Positions 37,163 through 44,964 of a stretch of DNA of 64,000 nt are shown here, in pieces. This DNA is from Anaerolineae bacterium (GTDB lineage: Bacteria > Chloroflexota > Anaerolineae > Aggregatilineales > Aggregatilineaceae): the NCBI GenBank assembly GCA_027494015.1, contig JAOSJP010000038.1, positions 129,387-193,386 on the forward strand, given 5' to 3'. How positions within the stretch are numbered: the first letter of the stretch is position 1; the number at the start of each line of letters is the position of its first letter. The position numbers and the translations under genes are program-made. A model generated the notes under the pieces. It worked only from the letters and a program-made list of their open reading frames with translations. It made no database searches and was not told the origin of the DNA.

Positions 37163-38455
37163 GTGCGGCGGGCGGCGGTGTCTCTGCCCGCGCTGCCCGA
37201 CAGCGCCATTCCGCTGCGCGATGTGACTGTGACCGTGCGGCCCGGCGGCACCACCGTCCTGGCCGCGCCGGACAGCCGCGCCGAGGCTGCGGGCGAGCTG
37301 GCGACGGGCACGCAGCAGGAAGTGCGCGCGGCGCTGTTCGGCGAATACACCTGGCTGAGCCTGCCCTGGGCATCTGGCAGCGCGTGGATTCCCGCCGAGG
37401 ACACGGACTTCGCCCGCTCCCCGGCCTACAATCAGGTCGTCGCCGCGTGGTACGAGTCGGCGTCGGTGCTGGCCTTCCGGCGCGCGGTCGCCGCCGATCT
37501 GCTGCGCCTGCGCGGGGCGGACGAAGAGCAGTTGGCCAGGCTGGAGACGCTGAGCGGCGGGGCGCTGCGCCAGTTGGAGGAGACGCTCAGCCGCCAGACC
37601 ATGCCGCCGGCGGCGCTCCAGATGCACGGCCTGGCCGCGCGACTGGGCCTGCCCGCGCCGTTTGAGTTTCTGCCGGTGCATCCTTCGCCGCCGGCTGGCA
37701 TTGCGACGCTGGAGTTCCAGGGCTTCGGCCCCACCAACATCGCCTTCGAGCAGTGGCCGTTCTTCTACGAGGGCACGCGCGGCATGAACCCCGGCGTAGA
37801 TTTCTTCGTCCCTGAAGGCTCGCCGCTGATCGCCGTCGCCGACGGGGTGATCGTGGACTTCCGCTTCCTGGCGCACGCGCAGGATCGCTCGCTGGCCCTG
37901 CGACCCTATCTGCCGGACCCGTACCGCGCGCCCGATGGATCGCGCGTGCTGTCCAATGTCATCGTCGCCTACGGGCACCTGACCGGCGACCCGACGACGG
38001 AACTGGCCCGCATCGGCGACGAAGTGCGCGCCGGGCAGATCATCGGCACTTCTGGCTGGCCCATCTACGTGGACGACGAAGGCGACGTGCTCGTGCAGGG
38101 CAACAATGCGCACCTGCACCTGGAGGTGCACCTGGTCACCGATGGCGAGCGCAGCTTCGCCAGCCGCCAGCCCTGCAACCCGCTGCTGTTCTGGTCGCCG
38201 CGCCTGGTCGCGTTCCAGGCCCGGCTGGCCGCCAACAGCGCCTTCCCGCCCTATCCCCCCGGCGGGCAACCCTGGGGTCGGCTGGGCTTCTTCACCATCG
38301 GCTGCTTCCGCACCGAGCCGGCGGACATCGTTTGGCATTACGAGCCGAGCGCCGAGGCGCAGTGGCCGGCGGGCGTGTACGACCTGAACGCGACGCTCGC
38401 CTACCTGCAAACCTTCAAGCCGTACCTGCCCGGCGGGAGCGAGGACGAGGAGTGA
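37163..38455 (+). CDS. M23-family (LytM-like) metallopeptidase, possibly fused upstream
   Basis: At least 430 residues. An N-terminal SH3-like part (VTVRPGGTTVLAAPDSRAEA, EYTWLSLPW) is followed by a helical linker. The peptidase domain has GMNPGVDFFVPEGSPLIAVADGVIVDF, VIVAYGHL and NNAHLHLEVH, i.e. the Asp and both HxH-type zinc/catalytic positions. The first His of HxxxD is replaced (MNPGVD), so activity may be altered. Such enzymes cut peptidoglycan cross-links. GTG 37163 is the first usual start codon, but it has no ribosome site and no signal peptide. The frame is open back to the TGA of the preceding membrane gene. Confidence 0.8.
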   Translation: MRRAAVSLPALPDSAIPLRDVTVTVRPGGTTVLAAPDSRAEAAGELATGTQQEVRAALFGEYTWLSLPWASGSAWIPAEDTDFARSPAYNQVVAAWYESASVLAFRRAVAADLLRLRGADEEQLARLETLSGGALRQLEETLSRQTMPPAALQMHGLAARLGLPAPFEFLPVHPSPPAGIATLEFQGFGPTNIAFEQWPFFYEGTRGMNPGVDFFVPEGSPLIAVADGVIVDFRFLAHAQDRSLALRPYLPDPYRAPDGSRVLSNVIVAYGHLTGDPTTELARIGDEVRAGQIIGTSGWPIYVDDEGDVLVQGNNAHLHLEVHLVTDGERSFASRQPCNPLLFWSPRLVAFQARLAANSAFPPYPPGGQPWGRLGFFTIGCFRTEPADIVWHYEPSAEAQWPAGVYDLNATLAYLQTFKPYLPGGSEDEE

Positions 38456-38480
38456 GCGCGGCCTGAGCAGAGGCGGCTCC

Positions 38481-38915
38481 ATGCGCACCTACAACGATCC
38501 GCCGCCCAACCTGGCGCAGGGGATTCATCTCGTGCAGTCCGGGGACAAACGGGCGGCGCTGGTTTTGCTGCGCCGCGCAGCGCAGGACGAGCCGCTCACG
38601 GCAGAAGGCTGGCTGTGGCTGGCCGCCGCGACCGACGATCTCGCCGAATACCGCCAGGCGGTGACGCGGGCGCTGCGCCTGGACCCGCACCACCCGGTCG
38701 CGCGGCGGATGCGCGCTGAGCTAGAGCGCCTGGACGGGGCCGTGGCTAACACCGCGCCCTGGCTGGCCTCCGCCGACACGCCTCCCCCGTCGCGCGCGAA
38801 CACCGCCGCCCCCCTTAGTGGGACGCGGCGGCGTGTGTTGTGGGCGGCCCTGGTGCTGCTGGCGATGGCGGGGTTGTGCGCGCTGTTTGCAGGGGCGCTG
38901 GTGGCGTTCTTGTAG
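38481..38915 (+). CDS. Small TPR-like protein with C-terminal membrane anchor
   Basis: A 144-residue protein: a TPR-like pair at about 10-80 (GIHLVQSGDKRAALVLLRRA, AEGWLWLAAATDDLAEYRQA), a Pro/Thr-rich linker, and one membrane helix at the C-terminus (VLWAALVLLAMAGLCALFAGAL). It is probably tail-anchored with the TPR part in the cytoplasm. It lies 25 bases after the M23 gene with AGAGGCGG before its ATG, so likely one operon. No specific function. Confidence 0.75.
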   Translation: MRTYNDPPPNLAQGIHLVQSGDKRAALVLLRRAAQDEPLTAEGWLWLAAATDDLAEYRQAVTRALRLDPHHPVARRMRAELERLDGAVANTAPWLASADTPPPSRANTAAPLSGTRRRVLWAALVLLAMAGLCALFAGALVAFL

Positions 38916-39054
38916 GGGCATAGGCCATACGCCTTATGGTGCCAGGTCAAGGGTTTCAGGGGTGCGGTGTGGGTGGGACGCCCCTCCCCCTGGCCTCTCA
39001 GGGGTACGTTTTTAACGGTTTGAGCGAGAGCGCATCGGATAGCTCCTCGCTCAG

Positions 39055-39180
39055 AGGCCGTTTGAGAAGTCGTGCCCGTTGCCCCCATCCCGGCCCTTCC
39101 CCACGAGGGGGAAGGGAGAGGCGCGTGCCTGCTAAGCCCCTCCCTCCTTGTGGGGAGGGGTTTGGGGTGGGGGAGAAACC
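39055..39180. repeat. Palindromic repeat beginning TTTGAGAAG
   Basis: TTTGAGAAGTCGTGCCCGTTG followed by CCTTCCCCACGAGGGGGAAGG and CCCCTCCCTCCTTGTGGGGAGGGG hairpins. Same family as 8618 and 44783. The 38916-39417 gap contains only this and the next two repeats. Confidence 0.7.
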
Positions 39181-39244
39181 TCAAATGATCCTCAAAGAAT
39201 GAAAAACTTACCCCTGAGAGGGGGAAAGCTCTCACAGCCAACGA

Positions 39245-39331
39245 TCAAAGTCCCCCTCTCTAGCTCGGCTGGAGAGGGGGATTGAGGGGGAGAGGCTTGT
39301 AGGGGCGGGTTTCTAAACCCGCCCCTACGAG
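39245..39331. repeat. CTAG-arm repeat joined to a GTAGGGG palindrome
   Basis: TCCCCCTCTCTAGCTCGGC (39250-39300 region) is followed by the palindrome GTAGGGGCGGGTTT/AAACCCGCCCCTAC at 39299-39329, the same pairing seen at 15481-15637. Confidence 0.65.
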
Positions 39332-39417
39332 GGCGCAGAGGGGGAACAGGGCAGCGCCCCTGTGTGCTGCGACCGTATATGCGATAATCCGCCAATCTGA
39401 ATGGGCGCGCCGCCGGA

Positions 39418-40410
39418 TCAGTGGCTTTCTTCCCACCTGCGCACGACGGCCACCAATGCCGCGCGGACTTCCTCATCCTCTACATCGCCCACGCCCTCGT
39501 AGAACTTGCCGTCTACCTCGATCTGCACGCCGCCGCTGAGCGCGGGCCGGATGTGAATCGTGCGCCCGGCGAACTGCGGCGTCTCGCGCAGGAACTCCTG
39601 CAGCAGTTCTTCGATCTGGTCGGCGATAGACAGCGCTGGCTGTTCGTGGGGGGTCTCCACTGGCTGGCCCATCGCCACGCGCGTCATCTGGCGCAGCATC
39701 GAGCGGTCGCGCGGCGGGACAATCTCATCGTCCGCCTCATCACGATCCTGGCTGGCGCGCGCCGGGGCGGGTGGCTGCGGGTGGGCCAGGGCGTCCAGGT
39801 CGCGCATCACAGTCTCGAAGCGACGGGTCAGGTCGGCGCTGCGCAACTCGTCCAGCGAGCGGAACGTCCGGTCGCCGATGACCACGATCAGCCCGCCGCC
39901 GGCCAAGTCGCGGTACACGCGCAGCAGCTCGATCACGTCGTCCGGCGGCTCGTCGGCGGGCGGCTGCTCGTCCTGCGAGGCCATGAAAGGCGGCTCGTCT
40001 GCGGCATCGTCCTCTGGCAGAGGGACGGGCGCTGGCGGTGGTAGCGGAGCCGGGTTGGTGGCGCGGGCCAGGCGTGCGCTCTCGCCCGGCAGCTCGCCGG
40101 TGAGCATCCCCAGGTCTGGCAGCGGCATCGCGGCGGCGCTCTGGGAGGCCGGGACGGGGCGGGAGCTTTTGGAGCCGGTCAGCCGCTGGTAGAAGGCGAC
40201 CGGCAGGCTGGGCAGCGGCTCAAGCCCCTGGGCGGCGCGCCGGCGTCGCTCGGAGGCGCGCATGAACACCAGCGCCATCAGCGCCACCCAGATGGCGCCC
40301 GCGACACAGGTGAGGATGAGCAGCCCGCCCACCTGGCCCAGAAAGTCCGTTGTCCCGGACGATTCGGTCAGGGCAAGCGCGTGCAGCAGAGAACTGAATG
40401 CGGCGGCCAT
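39418..40410 (-). CDS. Membrane-anchored hypothetical protein
   Basis: A 330-residue protein with one or two N-terminal hydrophobic stretches (GGLLILTCVAGAIWVALMALVF, about 27-50). A long Pro/Asp-rich disordered region with a short ordered piece (VIELLRVYRDLAGGGLIVVIGD) follows. The C-terminal domain, about 270-330, has IADQIEELLQEFLRETPQFAGR and VQIEVDGKFYEGVGDV. No family was recognised. It follows fpg on the same strand with a 51-base gap and may be cotranscribed. The C-terminal module looks like a small sensor or binding domain, which is only an impression. Confidence 0.7.
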   Translation of the reverse strand: MAAAFSSLLHALALTESSGTTDFLGQVGGLLILTCVAGAIWVALMALVFMRASERRRRAAQGLEPLPSLPVAFYQRLTGSKSSRPVPASQSAAAMPLPDLGMLTGELPGESARLARATNPAPLPPPAPVPLPEDDAADEPPFMASQDEQPPADEPPDDVIELLRVYRDLAGGGLIVVIGDRTFRSLDELRSADLTRRFETVMRDLDALAHPQPPAPARASQDRDEADDEIVPPRDRSMLRQMTRVAMGQPVETPHEQPALSIADQIEELLQEFLRETPQFAGRTIHIRPALSGGVQIEVDGKFYEGVGDVEDEEVRAALVAVVRRWEESH

Positions 40411-40461
40411 AGCACCCTCTCAGGATAACTCGCTGGACAAAGGCCGCTTTCAGTATCGTCC

Positions 40462-41283
40462 TCATCGGCGCGCTTGGCAAGCCGGGCAGTAGTGCGTGCC
40501 CCGCCCGCCGATCACCGCGCGCTCGATGGGCTGGCCGCAGCGCGGGCAGGGCTGGTCGGCACGCCTGTAGACGTTCAGGGCCATCTGCGCCGAGCCGCGC
40601 GTCCCGTCCGGCTTGCGGTACCAGTTGACGCTCGCCCCTTCGCGGGCAACTCCGGCGGCCAGCGTCGTGCGGATGGCCGCGTGCAGCCGGGCGATCTCCT
40701 CATCGGTCAGGGTGTCGGCGTGGCGCAGCGGGTGCAGCCCGGCGGCGAAGAGCGCCTCGTCCGCGTAGATGTTGCCCAGCCCGGCGACAAACGCCTGGTT
40801 GAGCAGCAGCGGCTTGAGCAGGCCCGCGCGTCCCGCCAGGCGCGCGCGGAACGCCGCCAGGGTGAAGGCGTCGTCGAGCGGCTCCGGGCCGAGCGCGCCG
40901 ACAACCTGCGCCGCATCCTCGACGAGGTAGACGCGCCCGAACTTGCGCGCGTCGGAGAAGCGCAGTTGGTGGGCGTTGTCCAGTTGGAAGGTGAAGTGCA
41001 CCCAGCGGTCGGCCTCGTCCGCCGCGACGTCCGGCACGACGTACAGCCGCCCGGTCATCTTCAGGTGGATGATCAGCGTGTCCGGGTCGAGCGCGATGAG
41101 GATGTACTTGCCGCGCCGGGCCACGCTGCGCACCGGCTGCCCGGCGATGCGCGCGGTGAAAAGCGGGCCGTCCGGCGTGACCAGGCTGTTGGGCCAGTCG
41201 TAGGCGGCGCTGACGATGGTGCGCCCGGCCAGCGGGGCGCGCAGCCCGCGCACGACCGTTTCGACTTCGGGCAGTTCGGGCAT
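40462..41283 (-). CDS. mutM: Formamidopyrimidine-DNA glycosylase
   Basis: A 273-residue Fpg/Nei-family base-excision enzyme. The N-terminus MPELPEVETVVRGL supplies the catalytic Pro2 and Glu3. DPDTLIIHLKMTGRL and HLRF-type HQLRFSDARKFGR form the DNA-binding part. The helix-two-turn-helix is LNQAFVAGLGNIYADEALF, and the zinc finger at the C-terminus is CPRCGQ/CPACQ. It removes 8-oxoguanine and ring-opened purines. The sequence is complete. Confidence 0.96.
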   Translation of the reverse strand: MPELPEVETVVRGLRAPLAGRTIVSAAYDWPNSLVTPDGPLFTARIAGQPVRSVARRGKYILIALDPDTLIIHLKMTGRLYVVPDVAADEADRWVHFTFQLDNAHQLRFSDARKFGRVYLVEDAAQVVGALGPEPLDDAFTLAAFRARLAGRAGLLKPLLLNQAFVAGLGNIYADEALFAAGLHPLRHADTLTDEEIARLHAAIRTTLAAGVAREGASVNWYRKPDGTRGSAQMALNVYRRADQPCPRCGQPIERAVIGGRGTHYCPACQARR

Positions 41284-41310
41284 GGAAGTCCTTTCTTCGG
41301 GCGTGGGCGA

Positions 41311-41513
41311 GTTTACCTCACCCCCGTCTCGGCGCTGACGCGCGCCTCCTCCCCCCTCTCCAACGTTGATTAGGAGAGGGGGCGGGAGAAACGGACGCGA
41401 GCGCAGCGAGGCCTGGGGGTGAGGTCAAACCCGCCCTCAAGAAGAGCGCCCCTTTCCTTGTCGAGGGGAGGAGTCCCCTTGTCGAGGGTGCCAGGTCCAT
41501 AACATGCTTTAGG
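41311..41513. repeat. Palindromic core with one CTAG-type arm
   Basis: The core at 41311-41429 has a central AACGTT stem. It is followed by GAGCGCCCCTTTCCTTGTCG and the arm GGTCCATAACATGCTTTAG. The stop codon of the MBL gene (41509-41511) lies inside this arm end. Confidence 0.7.
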
Positions 41514-42369
41514 CGTACTCCGCCGCGACCGGCTGCAACGCCCGCCCGCCGCGCTCGTTTTCGACGAAGCGCGCGGCGGCGATCTGCGTGTCGTGCTGGA
41601 AGATGAGCAGCCCGCCGGTATCCAGCGCCCACTGCTGCCAGCGCCGTTTCGTCTCCAGCGTGACCAGCGGCTCGACATCGTAGGCGGTCATCCAGGCCAG
41701 CCGCTCGAAATGGGCAGCGTAGCTGGCGAGGTCGGCGACGAACAGCGCGGACTGCCCGCCGCTCTCGACCAACACGGACTGGTGGCCGGGCGTGTGGCCG
41801 GGCGTGACCACCGTCCGCACGCCGGGGAGCAGCGTTGTGTCCCCGTCGAGCAGGCGAAGCTGCCCGCGCTCGTGCAGCGGGGCGTAGTTGTCCGGGAAAT
41901 AAGTGGCGCGCGTGCGCTCGTTGGGGCGCATGGCGTCCTCGAACTCGCGGCGCTGCACGACGTACTCCGCGTTGGGGAAGGTGGCGACGACCTCCCCGCC
42001 CGGCGCGAGGCGCGTGTTGCCCGCGCAGTGATCGGCGTGCAGGTGCGTGTTGATCACCATGTCCACGTCCTGCGGGGCAATGCCCAGCCGGGCCAGCCCG
42101 TCGAGCAGGCCGCCGCGCGGGCGCTCCAGGCCCCACAGCTCGATCATGCGCCGGTTGAGCTTGTCGCCCAGGCCGGTGTCCACGACGAGCGTTTTCCCGG
42201 CGGCGCGCACCAGCAAGCAGGTGAGGATCATCGGCACGCGGCTCTGCTCGTCGGGCGGCAGGTAGCGGCTCCACAGGGCGCGCGGCACCAGTCCCCACGC
42301 GCCGCCGGAGTCGACCCAGACGATGCCATCGCTGATCAGGTGAATCTGAATGTCGCCGAGCGTGAACAT
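41509..42369 (-). CDS. MBL-fold metallo-hydrolase
   Basis: A 286-residue metallo-beta-lactamase-fold hydrolase. The zinc motif NTHLHADHCAGN has His109, His111, Asp113 and His114. A second-site His lies in TPGHTPGHQSV, a bridging Asp in LFVADLASY, and a late His in FQHDTQIA. The layout resembles AHL-lactonase-like or quorum-quenching-type members, but the substrate is unknown. The TAA stop is supplied by the repeat arm at 41490-41513. Confidence 0.9.
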   Translation of the reverse strand: MFTLGDIQIHLISDGIVWVDSGGAWGLVPRALWSRYLPPDEQSRVPMILTCLLVRAAGKTLVVDTGLGDKLNRRMIELWGLERPRGGLLDGLARLGIAPQDVDMVINTHLHADHCAGNTRLAPGGEVVATFPNAEYVVQRREFEDAMRPNERTRATYFPDNYAPLHERGQLRLLDGDTTLLPGVRTVVTPGHTPGHQSVLVESGGQSALFVADLASYAAHFERLAWMTAYDVEPLVTLETKRRWQQWALDTGGLLIFQHDTQIAAARFVENERGGRALQPVAAEYA

Positions 42370-42387
42370 GAGGCAGCCCTGTCTGGT

Positions 42388-42712
42388 GAGAAGGTTGTTG
42401 GTTGTTGGTTATTGGTTATTGGTTTTCAGTGATCAGTTTTCAGTGATCAGTTTTCAGTGATCAGTTTTCAGCGATTAGTTGTCAGTGATCAGTTGTCAGT
42501 GATCAGTTTTCAGTGATCAGTTGTCAGCGATTAGTTGTCAGCGATTAGTTGTCAGCGATCGGCAGGTGGTCTTCAGAGATAGGCGCATCGGGTGGTGGTC
42601 TCCAGTTGAGGCTGGATCGCGGTGATTCTCGGAGTGACGCCCCCGGACAACCGATCACCGACAACTGACAACCGACCACCCATCACCGCCAACCAACAAC
42701 CAACAACCAGAT
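42388..42712. repeat. Inverted-repeat element with GGTTGTTGGTT ends and internal tandem array
   Basis: GGTTGTTGGTTGTTGGTTAT at the left faces CCAACCAACAACCAACAACC at the right. The interior holds the 14-bp array (42423-42562) and, further right, its partial complement (CGATCACCGACAACTGACAA). A shorter relative is at 22984-23085. Confidence 0.75.
42423..42562. repeat. Ten-unit tandem array of a 14-bp repeat
   Basis: Ten consecutive 14-base units of TTTTCAGTGATCAG, with variants TTGTCAGTGATCAG and TTGTCAGCGATTAG. Seven units contain GATC. No coding potential. Confidence 0.92.
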
Positions 42713-42714
42713 CG

Positions 42715-42743
42715 TTGCATTCTCCGCCGAAATGCCGTATAAT
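42715..42743 (+). promoter_or_regulatory. Promoter of the SRAP gene, suggesting a leaderless mRNA
   Basis: TTGCAT (42715-42720), 17 bases, TATAAT (42738-42743). The ATG at 42751 is only 8 bases past the -10, at the expected transcription start, and no ribosome site fits between. Confidence 0.8.
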
Positions 42744-42750
42744 CGAACGC

Positions 42751-43431
42751 ATGTGCGGACGATTCGCGCTTACCGGACCCGATCCCGTCGCCCTCGCAGA
42801 GGCGTTCGGCCTGCACGACGTGCCTGACCTGCCGCCGCGCTATAATATCGCGCCTACGCAGCCGGTCGCAACCGTCGTGCGCGATGCCGAGGGCGGGGCG
42901 AACCAGTTGGCGATGATGCGCTGGGGCCTGATCCCTTCCTGGGCCAAAGACCCGACCATCGGCAGCCGGCTGATCAACGCGCGCGGCGAGACCGTCCACG
43001 AGAAGCCGAGCTTCCGCAGCGCCCTGCGCCGCCGCCGCTGCCTGATCCTGGCGGACGGTTTTTACGAGTGGCAGGCACTGCCCGACGGCCCCAAGCAGCC
43101 CATGTTCATCACGCTCAAAGACGGCGGGCTATTCGCCTTCGCCGGGCTGTGGGAGCGCTGGACGGAGCCGGAAAGCGGCGCGGCGCTGACGACCTGCACG
43201 ATCATCACCACCGCCCCCAATGAATTGATGGCCGAGCTGCACAACCGGATGCCGGTCATCCTCCCCCGCGCCGACTACGACGCCTGGCTCGACCCGGCGC
43301 GCACTGATCCGGCGCAAATCATGCCGCTGCTGCGCCCGTACCCTGCCGAGGATATGGCCTACTACCCCGTGTCGCGCCTGGTCAACGACGTGCGCCACGA
43401 CAGCCCGCGCCTGATCGAGCGGGTGAGTTAG
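42751..43431 (+). CDS. SOS response-associated peptidase (SRAP, YedK/HMCES type)
   Basis: A 226-residue SRAP protein with all active residues: Cys2 in MCGRF, Asn32 in YNIAPTQ, Glu106 in GFYEW and His164 in LHNRMP. It forms a thiazolidine crosslink with abasic sites in single-stranded DNA through Cys2, shielding them during repair or replication. Cys2 must be exposed by Met removal, so the start is fixed at ATG 42751. The open frame upstream runs through a repeat. The repair-related mutM lies about 1.5 kb away on the other strand. Confidence 0.95.
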   Translation: MCGRFALTGPDPVALAEAFGLHDVPDLPPRYNIAPTQPVATVVRDAEGGANQLAMMRWGLIPSWAKDPTIGSRLINARGETVHEKPSFRSALRRRRCLILADGFYEWQALPDGPKQPMFITLKDGGLFAFAGLWERWTEPESGAALTTCTIITTAPNELMAELHNRMPVILPRADYDAWLDPARTDPAQIMPLLRPYPAEDMAYYPVSRLVNDVRHDSPRLIERVS

Positions 43432-43474
43432 GCAGGCTCTCTCCCGGCGATTCACCTCTGCTGGCGATAGGCCA

Positions 43475-43587
43475 TGATGGGATTTGACATTCAACATGGG
43501 CAACGCACACTGGGCGTCTTGTAGGGGAGGGTTTGCTAACCCTCCCCTACAAACAGGTTACCGATCATGATCGTCAAAATCTCATCA
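43475..43587 (-). mobile_element. 113-bp TIR element, sister of the intein insertion
   Basis: In this orientation it starts TGATGGGATTTGAC and ends GTCAAAATCTCATCA. Read inverted it matches 31862-31972 along its whole length, including the GATCATGATCGG block and the central GTAGGGGAGGG palindrome. It sits between SRAP and the next gene. Confidence 0.85.
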
Positions 43588-43669
43588 TAGGCGATGCGCA
43601 TGGGCGCGCACGCCCTTCCTGCACTATACTGGGGATAGATGAGTCTTCGGGGAGAAGTGAGGTGGAGCG

Positions 43670-44560
43670 ATGAGTCGTCGTCTCGTGGCGATGCTGCTCG
43701 TTGTCATCGTGATCGTGCTGGCTGCCGCGCCGGGAAACGCTGCGGCGGGCGGAGCGCTCGGCCCGCGCGCCATGCTCTACGCCTACTACGGCCTGATCAA
43801 CGCGCGCAGCTACTGGCCGGCGTACCAGCAGTGGGTCAGCCCGCCGCAGACCTATGCGCAATTCGTCGCCGGCTATGGCGATACCGCGTCGGTGGTGGCG
43901 TACTTTGGCGGATTCCAGCCGGGCGCGATCACGGCCATCGAAGGGCGCGTGCCGGGCGTGCTGATCGGCTATCGCAGCAACGGCACGGTCGCCGCGTTCA
44001 GCGGGTGCTACAGCGTGCGCTACAACCCGGCGGCGTCCGGCATGGCCCAGTGGCTGATCACCGGCGCGAACTTCCAGCCGATGCCTATCATCCCGACCGA
44101 CACGGCGACGATCTGGCAGCAGGCGCTCGACATGTGGTGCTACGGTGATCCGGGTTTCGCCGGGTCGTACAGCAGCGTGCAGCAGATGCTCCTGGACTAC
44201 ATCGAAGCGGTCAACCGCGCCGACTACGGCGACGCCTACGCGCTGTGGGCCAACCCGCCGCAGACCTATGAGCAGTTCGTGGTGGGGTGGGCGGATACGA
44301 CGGAGACAGTTCTCTTCTACGGGGCGTACCAGTACAGCGGAGTCTACGGTGTGGGCGAGACCGGGCGCGTGCCGGTGGTGATGATGGGCTACCACACTGA
44401 CGGCAGCCTGGTGGCCTACCAGGGCTGCCTGGGGGTCAGCTACGATGCGGCCCTGCTGCGCCGCTGGAGCCTGTGGCGGACGTACCTGCGTCCGATGGTC
44501 TTCAGCACGACGCCGGACACCTACGCAGTCTTCAACGCGCTCGCCGCGTCGTGCTATTGA
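43670..44560 (+). CDS. Secreted protein with a tandemly duplicated domain
   Basis: A 296-residue protein with a signal peptide (VAMLLVVIVIVLAAAPGNAAA, about 1-26) and two similar domains of about 130 residues. Domain 1 has LINARSYWPAYQQWVSPPQTYAQF; domain 2 has AVNRADYGDAYALWANPPQTYEQF. Each continues with G(Y/W)xDT, a GxVPVxxxGYxxxGxxxAxxGC segment and a WLITGxxFQPM-like or WRTYLRPM end. The internal pattern (two helices, then strands) resembles NTF2/DUF-type lumenal domains. No catalytic motif was seen and no family named. It is a new-looking extracellular binding module. Confidence 0.75.
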   Translation: MSRRLVAMLLVVIVIVLAAAPGNAAAGGALGPRAMLYAYYGLINARSYWPAYQQWVSPPQTYAQFVAGYGDTASVVAYFGGFQPGAITAIEGRVPGVLIGYRSNGTVAAFSGCYSVRYNPAASGMAQWLITGANFQPMPIIPTDTATIWQQALDMWCYGDPGFAGSYSSVQQMLLDYIEAVNRADYGDAYALWANPPQTYEQFVVGWADTTETVLFYGAYQYSGVYGVGETGRVPVVMMGYHTDGSLVAYQGCLGVSYDAALLRRWSLWRTYLRPMVFSTTPDTYAVFNALAASCY

Positions 44561-44604
44561 GCGGCGCTTTGAGAAGTTGTGCACCTGGCTCTGCCCCCCG
44601 GTGT

Positions 44605-44790
44605 GAGCAGAGGTTGTCAGCGACTTGCTGAACATGCTGAGACACTGACCTCACCCCCAGCCTCGCCACGCTCGGCTTGCCCCCTCTCCACATTGGAGAG
44701 GGGGCGATAAGGCGCGTCAGCGCCGAGCGGGGGTGAGGTAAAGCAGGGCGCAGCAGAGCAGCGCCCCTACCTGGCACGTTTTGCTCGCAC
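44605..44790. repeat. Composite palindromic element with GTTGTCAGCGAC arm
   Basis: The left arm is GAGGTTGTCAGCGACTTGC, the core is 44643-44742, then GGGCGCAGCAGAGCAGCGCCC and the right end ACGTTTTGCTCGC. It is nested inside a split TTTGAGAAG-type repeat (44572-44600 and 44783-44890). A GTAGGGGAGGG palindrome follows at 44893-44921. The 44561-44964 gap holds no gene. Confidence 0.75.
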
Positions 44791-44964
44791 TTTGCCCCCC
44801 ATCCCCGGCCCTTCCCCCACGTGGGGGAAGGGAGAAAAGCGTGCACTCTAAGCCCCTCCCTCCTTGTGGGGGTTTGGGGGGGGGGGAAACAGGTAGGGGA
44901 GGGTTTGGAACCCTCCCCTACAAGATGTTTTTCCGCGCCGCCTGGTGTGTTGCGCGCCCTGCAC

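Noticed and set aside
35999..38488. 829-codon minus-strand frame
   Set aside because: It is antisense to the membrane/M23/TPR genes, which have ribosome sites and domain motifs; the minus frame is Arg/Gln/His-rich without any motif.
42423..42562. Possible CRISPR array
   Set aside because: The 14-base units are directly contiguous without spacers, so it is a simple tandem array.
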